This document shows, in pieces, positions 1 to 10,713 of a stretch of 64,000 nucleotides of DNA. The position numbers and the translations under genes are program-made. The notes below the pieces were generated by a model, which did not search any database, had not been told where the DNA came from, and worked only from the letters and a program-made list of their open reading frames with translations. Every line of letters begins with the position of its first letter. Position 1 is the first letter of the stretch. The DNA is from Elmis aenea. Lineage: Eukaryota; Arthropoda; Insecta; Coleoptera; Elmidae. The DNA is taken from the NCBI GenBank assembly GCA_947652605.1, contig OX393576.1, positions 51,374,966 through 51,438,965 on the forward strand, in the 5' to 3' direction.

Positions 1-3000
1 GCTTTTCCTTGTTTTGACGAACCGGAATTTAAGGCAAAGTTTGATATTCGAATAATTAGAGGGAATAAGTATCATTCACTCTCTAACGAAGCCAAATTGA
101 TAACACAGTATGTATTTTACTTAGTTTCACCATTGGCACTTTATTATGAATACAAGTCAAGTTGTGACAAACTTATCCTGTAAGGATTTTACTTGTGATG
201 CATAACAGCTAAAAGTTTTAGTAGGATATAAAATCCGGTGTGGCACTAGGAATGGGCAATATCTAAATTTTGTTATCGAATTACATCGATATATCAAATC
301 TATCTATATATATAAAAGAGCTTGTTTGTTTGTGTGTTTGTTTGTTCGCTATAGAATCCTAGGTCCGTTGACCGATCGGGACCAAATTTTGCACAGTTAC
401 TATTTAGGACCTTGCAGATCTAACGCCAAACTTTAAGTACAAGCACATATTACCAATTAAAAAAAAATAATAATTACTTGGACAGGATTCGATCTTACGT
501 CGGCAAATACCTGGTCATAACACGATTCGGCGCGGTGTATTTCACAAGTAAAGATTGTTTTGTATCAATTAGTAATAAATGTACATGAAGTATTATTTTT
601 ATTAGTACATTTTTAATTGAACCAAGACGAAAGAAAATAAATTTGAGTTATTATTCAATTTTTAAGCAATAAATAGTTATTTTTTAAGGAATTATAAGAA
701 AATGAAAATATGATTGATCAGAGTATGTCATTTGTGTATGATTTGGAATTATTGGGCTTATTCAAGTTAAAACAGTAATTAAAGTTGTAATCGCCCGTGC
801 AACGCCGGGTAAACCATCTTGTAATATATAAATATATAAACACCATCTGAACAACAGTAGATGATAATAATGATGATAATTTTTGTACCATTAAGTAACA
901 GATAACTTATTTCTAGAGATTTAGGTAATGGTCGCTACATGGATGTATTTAAAGAAACTCCTTTAATGTCCTCTTATATAGTTGCTTTTATAATATCTGA
1001 CTTTAAACACACTCCAAACGTTGGAAAACATCAAATATATGCAATTCCAAAAGCAATAAAACAAGGAAAGGCTGATTATGCACTAGAAGTAGCACCTAAA
1101 ATATTAAAAGCTATCGAAGATTTTCTAACTATAAACTATACTTTATCAAAAATTGACCAAATTGCTTTTCCAAACGAATATTTTGAAACCGGTTTTAAGG
1201 CAATGGAAAATTGGGGATTGGCCACATTCAGGTAAGGATACAATGCATATGCATACATTTGACGTCAATGATTTTTTAAAACATGTCTACAGCGAAAATA
1301 ATTTGCTCTACTCCAACAAAACTTCATCGGAAAGTGATTTGGATACGGTAACTTTAACGATAGCTCACGAATTTGCCCATCAATGGTTCGGAAATCTGGT
1401 CAGCCCAGATTGGTGGAAATATTTCTGGTTAAATGAAGGCATGGCGTACTATATACAATTTCATGCTTTAGATACAGTAAGTATTACGTTTTTTCAAAAT
1501 ATCTTACGGAAACCAAATTGTATTACGAACAAGTTAGTTTTACTGTAAATGAAACATAGTGTGTTTGATTTAAGTATTTCAACAGAACTTTTTCATCAAT
1601 ATTTAAGGACGTCAGTCAGTTTTAACACTTTAATTAAGCACTCACTGGTCACATTTTTAGTTTCATTCGGTTTCAGGTCAAACCTTCCTGGCGACTGAAA
1701 GAACAGTTTGTTGTGAGTGTTATGCAATCAATGATGCACCGTGATTGTGATTCCAGCACCATACCCATTACTTATGAAACGGATTATCCTAACGAAATTC
1801 TTCTGCAAGAAGTGCCTTTTCTTAAAGGTATAAATATACTAAGTAGATCGCAATTTAAACAATACTAATTTAAAAAACTATAGCTGGTTCCATTATAAGA
1901 ATGTGCGAGCATTTTCTAACAACAGACACATTCAAAAAAGGACTTATAATGTACTTGGAGAAGAAGTATTGTAACACTCGATATTAGTATCACAACTTTA
2001 ATTATACCTATATTGTAAATTTTAGGAAATTCGATGTTGCTAAACCAATGGATCTCTATACGTCATTGCAAGAAGCGTTAGAGAAGGATGGTAAAAGTTA
2101 TCTTTTAGGAAATTTAACTGTTCCAGTTATTATGGAGTCATGGGAGTTAGCCAAAGGATTTCCTGTAGTTGAAGTTTTAAGAAACTATCAAACGGGAACA
2201 TTAACACTTAGTCAGGTACACACTGAATAGCGAATAAACTAGAATTTATTTTTACTAGTTTAAGGTGGGGAATAGGGGAACCTTTTGGCATTGGAAGATT
2301 TCTCATTACACCACAAATGCATGTACAGCAGTGGATCTTAAGAAATGAAAGGGACACTATTTATTGAAACAAGTCATCAGTGTGAAACGACACGGATTGA
2401 AAAATAACTGAAGAACCTTTTTTTTTGTCCCCAATGCATAAAAAGATTGATAGTAGGGTGCAATAAAAATTGAAATGGAAAAGGGGGCTGCAAATTCAAA
2501 ACAGTAAATGTTGCCAAAATTATAGCCAGTTAATTCAGAGTAAAAAACTTGCACCATCTTTACTATATCATTTTAAGATGCGATAGTAATTAGTAGTAGT
2601 AGTAGCAGTAGCAGTAGCAGTAGCAGTAGCAGTAGCAGTAGCAGTAGCAGTAGTAGTCTTTATTTGTTCTGAAAATCCAAAAAGGCGTAGAACATGTCAC
2701 AATAATGATAATACACATATATACATAAAATTATATTTACTTAAAAGAGTGTTTAAAGTAAGCGTTATTAAGATAATCACTAACTCCATAGTAAGCTTTA
2801 GAAATTAGAACATTTCTTAATCTTTTCTTCAAGTCGGGGGTGGATAGATTTTTTATACTCTCAGGTGATGTATTAAATTTGTTATATATTGCAATAATTA
2901 TAGAGGCAACATTTTTTTAAAGATAGGTATATTTGAAGCAAGGGCTTTAGATTTTTTTTATGTCGAATATTGGCTGCATGGTTTCTTATATTCACTTCGA

Positions 3001-6000
3001 ACAGATCAAAATTATTTCTTACGAAAAGGATGGCTTCGAGAATAAATAGACCGTAAAAAGTTAATATTTCTTTGTCACGAAAAGTGTCTTTACAGTGATC
3101 GCGGTAGTTTAGACCAAAAATAGTTCTTATACATCTCTTTTGTATAATAAAGAGGCGTTCAGTCACTAGCGTTAACCCAAAAAATTACAGCATAGCGTAA
3201 CCTAGACTCAACATATAGGTACATGATATGCAGTTTTGGCCGCGTTTATACTGACATTTTTTTTAGGTTTTTTAATACAAAAGGATACCGTGACAGGCTT
3301 TGTGACAGACGTTCGATCTGGTATGACCAGTCCAGTCTAGAGTCAATACATAAACCAAGAAATGATATTTTATTAACAACATTTATAGTTGTGGAATTAT
3401 TTTGAAGTTTTAAGTCGGAGGTTATTTTACTTTGTGAAAATTTTATTACTTGAGTTTTATTGACGTTTAAGGTTAAATTGTTTAATGTGAACCAGTTGGA
3501 GTTGGCCTAAGCAGTCAAAGAGTTTTTGTTCAGAATTTTTGAAATCCGAATCACTAATAATAGCAGATGTGTCATCGGCAAATTGTATAAGGGAAGTTTT
3601 GGCAAAATCTGGTGTACAGTATGTATAACAGGGGGCCTAAGATTGATCCTTGCGGGACTCCTTTTTTGATTTTTTTTTGTTAGATTTTAGAAATCAACCT
3701 GACGAGTCTTTTCCGGCAATATATTGGTTTCTTTACGAGAGTTAAGATTTTATAAGGTTATGGGCGGTCCCTCGTATACCATAGTGTTCTAATTTCGTTA
3801 GCAGTATCTCGTGATCAACACTACCCAAAGCTTTTGAGAGATCAACACACATGACCATGGTGTGTTCGTCTTTATTGAGGGATTGAAGTACATTTCGGAT
3901 TGCCATGTAAATAGCGCGGGTAGTTGTTTTGCCTTTCCTGAATCCATTTTGAGCGTCGTTTATTAAGTCAAAGCGTTCTACGTAATTTTCTATTCTGTTG
4001 TAGATTATTTTATCAAATATCTTGCTAATGTTTGTGGGGATAGCTATGGGCCTATAGTTTCCTATGTCACTTAAAACCCCTTTTTTGTGGATTGGTTTGA
4101 TTTTTGCACATTTAAGTTTGTTAGGAAATATGCCATTTTTTAATGAGAGATTTATGATGATGTGACTTAGAGGTCCAGATATTAAGTCGGCATTATATTT
4201 TAAGAGTTTTGTTGGGATTTCATCTACTCGTTGATTTTGTGTTTTAAAGTGACATTGTGGTTTTATAGACTTCCTTGTAACAAGTGGGACGTAGATAAAT
4301 AAACATATTATTATGTTTGAAGTGGCTGGTTTCAGAAATTGTCCCATCCATATTGTCGGGGCACATATTTATAAATAGTTCGTTTACGTTGTTTAGTAAA
4401 CCTAATGGGTTATCACATGTATTTTTGACATTGTTGATGAAATTGTCTTCTTGTTGTCTTTTTCCCATGCCTATTACTTCCCATGTTGCTTTACTTTTGT
4501 TTTTGGCCGTTTTCATGTATTTTTCGTCCGCGAGCCGTTTTGCAAGACGGATTGTGCTTTCTAATATTTTTGAGTATGTTTTGTAATCTAAATATAGTTG
4601 TCGTTTGTTAGAACAGGCTGTTGTGACGCCGGTAGTGATCCAGTTTCTGTGGTTTGACTTTTTTTTAATGGTTTTCGGTTTGAAAATAGTGTCAAAGAAT
4701 TCTTTATGTATTTTTAAAAAAAAATCGTAAGCCGAGTTTATGTCAGATGATAGGTATACTTCATCCCAATTACGGTTTGCAATTAAATTTTTCTAGTTTA
4801 TTGTTTGAGAAGACCCTTGTGGTTCGATTTTTAAGGATGTCGTCCTTGTGACGAACTTTCTCAATCTTTAGTTCAACTGACTGACCGTAGTGATCAGACA
4901 GCGCTGTTTGGATAACTTTCCCACAGCTTTTAGGGTCTGTGTCGCAAAAGTTTTTGAGGAAAATGCAATCAATGAGAGATTTTGATTGTTTGGTAACCCG
5001 GGTCGCTTCAAATATTGTTTGTTCATAATTTTGACTATGGAGTATGTCGAGAAACAGTTTACTATTTTTATTTTTATTATTTATTATTGGATGATATTTT
5101 TCAGAAAACATTTTGGTGTGATTATTGGGTAACAAATAATAATGTCGACAACCTATTCTTCATTCCAATTAATTATGTTTTTGGTGCCATACCGACACAA
5201 AATTTTAACAACACAACAGCTGCAATTTGGTTCACAGAAAAATCTCGAATCATAAAAGACAACTTTCCTGTAGATGGTTGGATGATCATCAACAAACAAC
5301 AAACTGGTTAGTTTAGTTTTTCATCTAAAACCTTTATGGAAAATATGATTTTACACCAAGAATAGAAGCAAAAATGTAACTAAGCGTAAATAGAACTTTT
5401 AGAAGCGACTGAAATGCAAATAAGCTATCTAATTAAAAATATTTAAATAGGGTACCATTATTTAGATTTGTGTTTTTTAACATAAAAATTAAAATAATGT
5501 TTTGAAGAGAGTTTGTGGCTAAAAAGTCACGTGTGTTGACACCACATTTTATTTTAATTTTTTTTTTAATATTATGTTTTAGGCTACTATAGAGTAAATT
5601 ACGACACAGAAAACTGGAATCGCTTAATAGATTTTTTAAAATCAGACGATATGTCTACTATTCCACCTACAAACAGAGCCCAACTTATTAATGACGCTTA
5701 CAATTTAGCCGCGTTCAAAGTAATTGATTTCGATATATTTCTAAGACTGAGTCAATATTTATCAAATGAATCTGATTATGTACCCCTTAAAGTTTTTTAC
5801 AATATATTGAAGAAGCTACTTCGTAAAACAAATTTGCTACAGGATCATAGGGTTAGTAGGCATTGCACATTGCATGGAGAAGGCTAATGACTTTTTTTTA
5901 AGATGTACTTTATTGAAATTTTAAAAGGACCTTACAAAAAAATCGGAATGGCTGAACGAGCACAAGACAATCATCTCGACAAACTTAACCGTTTTGAACT

Positions 6001-9000
6001 TGTCAGTTGGTTATGCAAGCATCTTCGCTACACAGAATGTAGGAAGGACGCGTTGAAAATACTTCAAAACTGGAGGGAAAACAACCAATTATTAATTTCA
6101 CAGAACATGTTCGAAACTGTACTGTGCCAAGCTTTATTTTTAGCTGATTATGATGATTTTGAATTCTTGGATGCTAAATTTCGAAACAGTACTGACACCG
6201 TTCAAAGAGAAAAAATTCTTAAAATTTTTGGATGCAGTAATAATTCAACTTTAATAGAAAAGTAAGCGTTTAAATATTGCTATAAAGATTTGTGTCGTTA
6301 ACTTTTATTGCAGTCAACTGGATAAAGTTTTCGACCGAAATAATTCTCTTACGAATGATGAACGCACTATTTTATTAAACGGAATCGTGAAAACGGGCAG
6401 AAATGGTGCATGGATCACAGCTAATTACATGTATAAAGGCCTGTAAGTTTGTTTTCAACGTAAATTAATTAATGATAATTTGTTATTTTCAAACAATTTT
6501 AATCTCAAAAACTAATAAAAAAATTCATTAACCAAAACATTTCTGAAATATAAGTAAGAATTGGTATATACAAGGTGGGCAAATTTGGATGTTTTCATAG
6601 GGAATCTTGGTAACTATAACAGGTACCTATCGAAAAACGGACCTCGCATCCTCGATCTCTTTTTTCGAGAAAAAGTTAATGGTGAAAACTAAAATTGGTT
6701 ATCGTCTTTTGTTTTCGAAATATCGCCGATAACTCGATTTTTTGACTTTTCGTTTTATGACTATATCTCGCTTGTTTATGAAAATAAACAAAAATAATTT
6801 TGACGTTCTACAGGCACTTTTTTTGTTAAGAATGCAGTGACGTCGACAATTTTTCAAAAAAAAAATCAAAATTCGAGTTGTGACATAAAGTTGTATTTTT
6901 TTTAATGGAACCCATAGTTGACTTTGGCATCACGAGAAAGAGGATTTTTTTCCCATTCCAATAATATATATCATGTGGGGTCGATTTATTAATTTTCCTC
7001 ACATTATAGCAAAAATTAGGTAGGTAATTTTTCATATTTTATTTTGTTTTTAGTAGTAGTCTTATGTCATTAAGAATATAACTGGTATAACAAACTGTCC
7101 TTCGGTTGTTTTAATGATCGTTTGACAAAAATAATCACCTTTAATTGTTGATTATTTATATTTTTGTACCTAAAAAACACGAAATGGCTTACGAATATTG
7201 CGAAAAGTATGATATGTTAGAATGTTTTATTTAAAGTAATAATAATTCTGAAGCTGCAAGTGAACAATATTTTAATCGTTACTCATAATGAAAAAGAAAT
7301 GACCCACAATTAATGAGATTTTGTTTTAAGGCAACCTAATAAATCTATTTTTTGAAGATAAAACAAAATCTCATTAATTGTGGCGATAACTCGAAAACAA
7401 AAGACGATAACCAATTTTAGTTTTCACCATTAACTTTTTCTCGAAAAAAGAGATCGAGGTTGCAAGGTCCGTTTTTCGATACCTTTTATAGTTATCGAGA
7501 TTCCCTATGAAAATATAGAAATTTGCCCACCCTGTTCAGGTAGGTCCAAATTCTATGGGATTACATGGGTATAGTATATCCCATATAAGACTTCTCATAT
7601 CGGCTTAAGCAGTTGGAACAACCCACGTACATACACAATCTTGGATTATAAACTTTAAATGATTTGTATGGCACAACACCTAAAATCATAATCGCATACC
7701 ACATCTTCCTAATTGCTTTTCTTTGAGCATAATGACCATAATGCTGCAGTTCTAAACAAGTTCTCGCTAAAAGCTTATTACCTTATATACGCTATAATAG
7801 ATTTTAAATTATAATTGTTTACAAGCAAAAACTTTTGGGAAACACTGATACAGATATTAATTTTCTTTTACCTAAGAACCCAAATTAAACCTTATTGAAC
7901 CTATAATTAGGGATCAAATTTCGACTGCTTGCAATAATCTTCATGAATCCGCCTTCAATTAGATTACAACTTTCATTGGCGTAGACTGAACTGTAAACAC
8001 AAATAATATTTAAAGAAAGAGACGGATATTGTGCATTTGTTTCGTTTAGTTCTGCCTCTTCTTAATCCGCTGTGAGCAATTTTAAAAGGAATATACTATA
8101 TCTCGCTTAATAGTCAAGATAATGAAACAGTTAAATTACCAAAAATGTGCAGCTTTTTAAGACAAACTTAGAACAATTCTCAAATATATTTTATCATTTC
8201 CGGTTTTTGTTGTTTTGTTTTTTATTTTCTTAGCCTACTTTTTGTTTCTTATCTTTAAAAAAATTAAAAACCTAACTTGCGTGTTATTAAAAATAAATAC
8301 ATCAACCCTAATATATTTGGAAAGGTAATAAAATAAAGAATTTAAATAGGTCATAGCCAACTACAGCGTCCATTTAAAAAAAGTTAAAAAAAGGAGTTTG
8401 TGTCATAACTTTCTACCGGCGAGCGAAAGAATTTTTTTTGTAGTACTATCAAAATCTACATTAAAATATCTAAAAATAATCTTAATACATTTTTTCGATA
8501 TTTAAAACAATAAGGGAGATATGACATATTTTAAATATAACAAAAAACAGTTTTTCTTTATTAACTCAAAAACCGGAAATGATAGAATATTTGTAAAAAA
8601 AAAATGGGAATTTAACCGTTTCTCTATCTTGACTATTAAGCGAGATACCCATGTAATCCCATCGAATTTGGACCACCCTGTACACTGCATTAAATCCTCG
8701 TGTCTTAATTTCTTCTGAGATCCCCTTCTTCTTTCGACGCTGCCACTATTCTGTTATTCAGCTTTTTTTCCAATTCACCATTCTTTGCAATCATCCTTCC
8801 TAAATGTTTAACATGTGCATTTTTTAATAAAACACCCCAAAACGTTTTTTACTCGTTAATCACAAATTATTTATTTGCTAGCTAATATTAATATTTTTTT
8901 TAGAACGAGTAGCGATTACCAACGTATTCTAGATGTCATCGGGCAACAAAATCCCGAAGACAAAGCAAATGAGGTAAAAATTTAAGTTAAAGTTAACTTC

Positions 9001-9154
9001 AAAAAATTGTTATTCACATACTGATAACTTTCAGATACGTTTGTGGATGCAGTTTCGTACATTTAGAAACGAAACAACTGATTTGGAATCAGAAAATATT
9101 GATCTATCTAAAATGTCACGACAACTTTTGAGTAGTATGTTTATAACGGATTAG
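1..9154 (+). CDS. M1 aminopeptidase N-like gene 1, 5'-partial; candidate pseudoenzyme
   Basis: Exons (all in one frame, GT/AG borders): 1-107, 917-1231, 1293-1476, 1677-1827, 1884-1965, 2026-2215, 5105-5306, 5583-5851, 5903-6261, 6314-6442, 8904-8973, 9035-9154. This gives 725 codons plus stop. The N-terminal part, with signal peptide and first beta domain, lies outside the window. M1 family enzymes remove N-terminal residues from peptides using one zinc ion. Visible motifs: AFPCFDEP in exon 1, KAMENWG at the end of exon 2 (family GAMENWG), HEFAHQWFGN and WLNEG in exon 3 (both zinc His and the zinc Glu kept), then an ERAP1_C-like helical domain. The transition-state Tyr of the SYxKG motif is Phe here (PFLKA across the exon 4/5 junction). 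The C-terminus ends SSMFITD with no hydrophobic GPI tail. Exon phases match gene 2. Every exon is open, so it is not an obvious pseudogene. Introns 6 and 10 are filled with transposons. The family call is secure; loss of activity is inferred. Confidence 0.88.
297..823. repeat. Helitron/Helentron-like non-autonomous repeat in intron 1 of gene 1
   Basis: The left side reads CTATATATATAAAAGAG followed by a GTTTGTTTGT run. The right side reads CGCCCGTGCAACGCCGGGTA followed by a TATA-rich stretch. The same head and tail style recurs at 32100-32587. This architecture is typical of insect Helentron/HINE repeats, but no replicase is present and the superfamily assignment is tentative. Confidence 0.45.
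2590..5104 (-). mobile_element. 5'-truncated non-LTR retrotransposon in intron 6 of gene 1
   Basis: On the minus strand three decayed coding blocks occur in the order expected of a LINE. The end of an endonuclease domain lies at about 5090-4770 (SLIDCIFLKN, then TALSDH). The reverse-transcriptase fingers and palm lie at about 4230-3742 (VDEIPTKLLK, PIHKKG, NYRPIA, NGFRKGKTT, VDLSKALGSVDH). A C-terminal block lies at 3166-2882 (IIQKRCIRTIFGL). The usual palm motif is DLSKAFDSVDH, so the Asp has become Gly here. Frameshifts and stops separate the blocks. The 3' end runs into a (GTAGCA)n microsatellite, and the 5' boundary lies within a few tens of bases of the acceptor of gene 1 exon 7. It looks like a Jockey/CR1-type clade by eye. 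Confidence 0.85.
2594..2656. repeat. GTAGCA hexanucleotide microsatellite
   Basis: About nine GTAGCA units are flanked by GTAGTAGTAG interruptions. It sits exactly at the 3' end of the minus-strand retrotransposon, so it is probably the element's own repetitive tail. Confidence 0.85.
6571..7534. mobile_element. Foldback (palindromic) element, CAAGGTGGGC ends, intron 10 of gene 1
   Basis: The left end CAAGGTGGGCAAATTT and the right end AAATTTGCCCACCCTG are inverted. The complementarity extends through the segments containing CGAAAAACGGACC, GATCGAGG and GATAACC. A second small inverted pair lies inside, around 7299-7380. It is preceded by TA. It has no coding capacity. The same family occurs intact at 44542-45761 and as a half copy at 27280. 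Confidence 0.8.
7537..8680. mobile_element. Foldback element with GGTGGTCC-type ends, carrying a Tc1/mariner insertion
   Basis: The left end CAGGTAGGTCCAAATTC is the inverse of the right end GAATTTGGACCACCCTG. The arms continue through ATTACATGGGTA and TCTCGCTTAATAGTC. The left arm is split by a 527-bp element at 7572-8098. The interior around 8280-8400 is the reverse complement of the core found in the CAGGGTGGGC family at 27.6 and 45.4 kb. Different termini therefore share one core. Confidence 0.75.
7572..8098 (+). mobile_element. Decayed Tc1/mariner element
   Basis: It is flanked by TA on both sides (7570-7571, 8099-8100) inside a palindrome arm whose sequence resumes exactly after it. 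Ends TAGTATATCC and GGAATATACTA are inverted. Translation in shifted frames shows EHNDHNAAV (compare QHDNAPAH) and LNLIEPIIRDQIS (compare LNPIEHLWDQL), the second and third catalytic-region motifs of Tc1/mariner transposases. It is heavily mutated and not functional. Confidence 0.65.
8690..8830 (-). mobile_element. Non-LTR reverse transcriptase fragment
   Basis: The minus strand translates to a block containing HLGRMIAKNGELEKKLNNRI. This resembles the conserved YLGS-I--NG---EI--RI region downstream of the reverse-transcriptase palm. It is about 45 residues long, isolated, and lies in intron 10 of gene 1. Confidence 0.65.
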
Positions 9155-9202
9155 GCAGTTTAAACATTAAAATCAAATATGGTTTAGTACATGAAATGGT
9201 GA

Positions 9203-9208
9203 AATAAA
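9203..9208 (+). terminator. Candidate poly(A) signal of aminopeptidase gene 1
   Basis: AATAAA lies about 50 bases after the stop codon of gene 1. Position and motif fit. There is no transcript evidence. Confidence 0.5.
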
Positions 9209-9309
9209 ACTTAGCATCTACACTTAATACCTTTATATATTGTATTTTAATTTTTTAAGAATTTTTAAAACACCATTAGACCTTACTGGTATAATTTTTT
9301 TTGCTTATT

Positions 9310-9605
9310 TAACAAAAATAAATTTTAAATTGAAGAAGCTGAATTAGAACAATACTTGAGCAACACTTAAAAGCTTTTTCTCTGCCTACTGTTCCGTTGT
9401 TTGTTATAAGCATACCTAGGTATTTCAATTCTTTACAACTTTTTATCTTTTGGTCTCCTAAACTTAAGTCGTTAATAATTCTACTGATGTACACATACTC
9501 AGTTTTTGTGTTATTTAGATACTTTTAAGCCCCATTCCTCAAATTTCTTATTTAAAGTCTCCAATACATTTATCATGTCCTCTTGATTTTGAGTACAAAT
9601 AACCC
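9310..9605 (-). mobile_element. Non-LTR reverse transcriptase fragment
   Basis: On the minus strand, shifted frames give CTQNQEDMINVLETLNKKF, then KTEYVYI and KELKYLGMLITNNGTVGREK. This is the part of a LINE reverse transcriptase just after the catalytic YxDD region. It has stops and frameshifts. It lies between genes 1 and 2. Confidence 0.7.
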
Positions 9606-10612
9606 AAAAAAGTTAAGTATAGGATAATGAGAAGTAACTATTCTCAGATTTTTTTTCAATTCAAAAATTTCAGAATTTTGATCTAAACTTTGGACAAGCC
9701 TATAAATTTAAAATATTATTAAAATATCTACTTCTCAATTTTACAAAATGTAAATGTAATTCTAAAAACAGAAAAAAACTTTCAAATTGTATTTGGCAAC
9801 CATAGTTAAAATCTTATCAATAAATTATAACTAATAACAAAACTATTTGTCACTGTTTTCCTTTTCATTTATTCAACTCATCGTCCTTATGTATTTGTCG
9901 CTCAAAACTTTAGGTTTAATAGCCTCTTAAATATTAAAGCCATTATAAAGTTTACTCTTTATTGTATCATTATAAAGTTACAAAATTTCAACAGATATTG
10001 CATTTATGTCAGTGTCTATGATTATTAAAAACCAACATTGAGAATTAAAAAAAAGTAGATGTTAATGATTTGAATACTGGCCCAGGTTTTAGACTACGCT
10101 GTAGATAACAAAACTCAATTTAAGCTAATAGCCACAAAGTGTAAGTTTTCATTTAATAAAATTGTATAAAAATAATGATTTCAGTCTGCCTCTCGAAATT
10201 CTGGAAGCTGTTTTCAGGAAAAATGTGAATATTTGTTGTTATGTCAGCGCAAGTAAGTGACGCATATTTTAATGACGAAAGTCATCTCTTGGTTGGTTAG
10301 TAAATATTTACATACGAAACAAATCGTTAAATTAAACATTAACCAGATTACTGATAGTTAGATAAACATGTGTTGAATAGTTTAAAGTGTAATTTATAGC
10401 CAAATATCGCAAGGTTTATCATTTTTACTTAACCTTATTTACAGTTATAAAGATATGAATAAAATTGTAAATGAAATATAATAAAAATTTCTGAGTAACT
10501 TAAAAATAATATCTTGAAAACTTAATACAACTCAACTTAATATTCTTGGAAATTCCTGCCTAATGAAATAGAAATAAATGAATGTTATGTGTGTTTTGGT
10601 TCATGTTTATGG
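9606..10612. other. Intergenic spacer between aminopeptidase genes 1 and 2
   Basis: AT-rich with no coding potential that I recognise. It presumably holds upstream control elements of gene 2, but I see no specific site that I can name apart from the TATA box that follows. Confidence 0.5.
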
Positions 10613-10619
10613 TATAAAA
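10613..10619 (+). promoter_or_regulatory. Candidate TATA box of aminopeptidase gene 2
   Basis: TATAAAA lies about 100 bases upstream of the proposed start codon at 10714. That leaves room for a transcription start near 10640-10650 and a short 5' leader. The inference rests on motif and spacing to the predicted leader exon only. Confidence 0.55.
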
Positions 10620-10713
10620 CTTATTGTAGTGTTACTACACAAGTGTTGTGAAAGAGAAGTGTTTTGGTGAATATTTATTTAGCACAAATAAAGACGTAAA
10701 ATATTTTGAAAAA

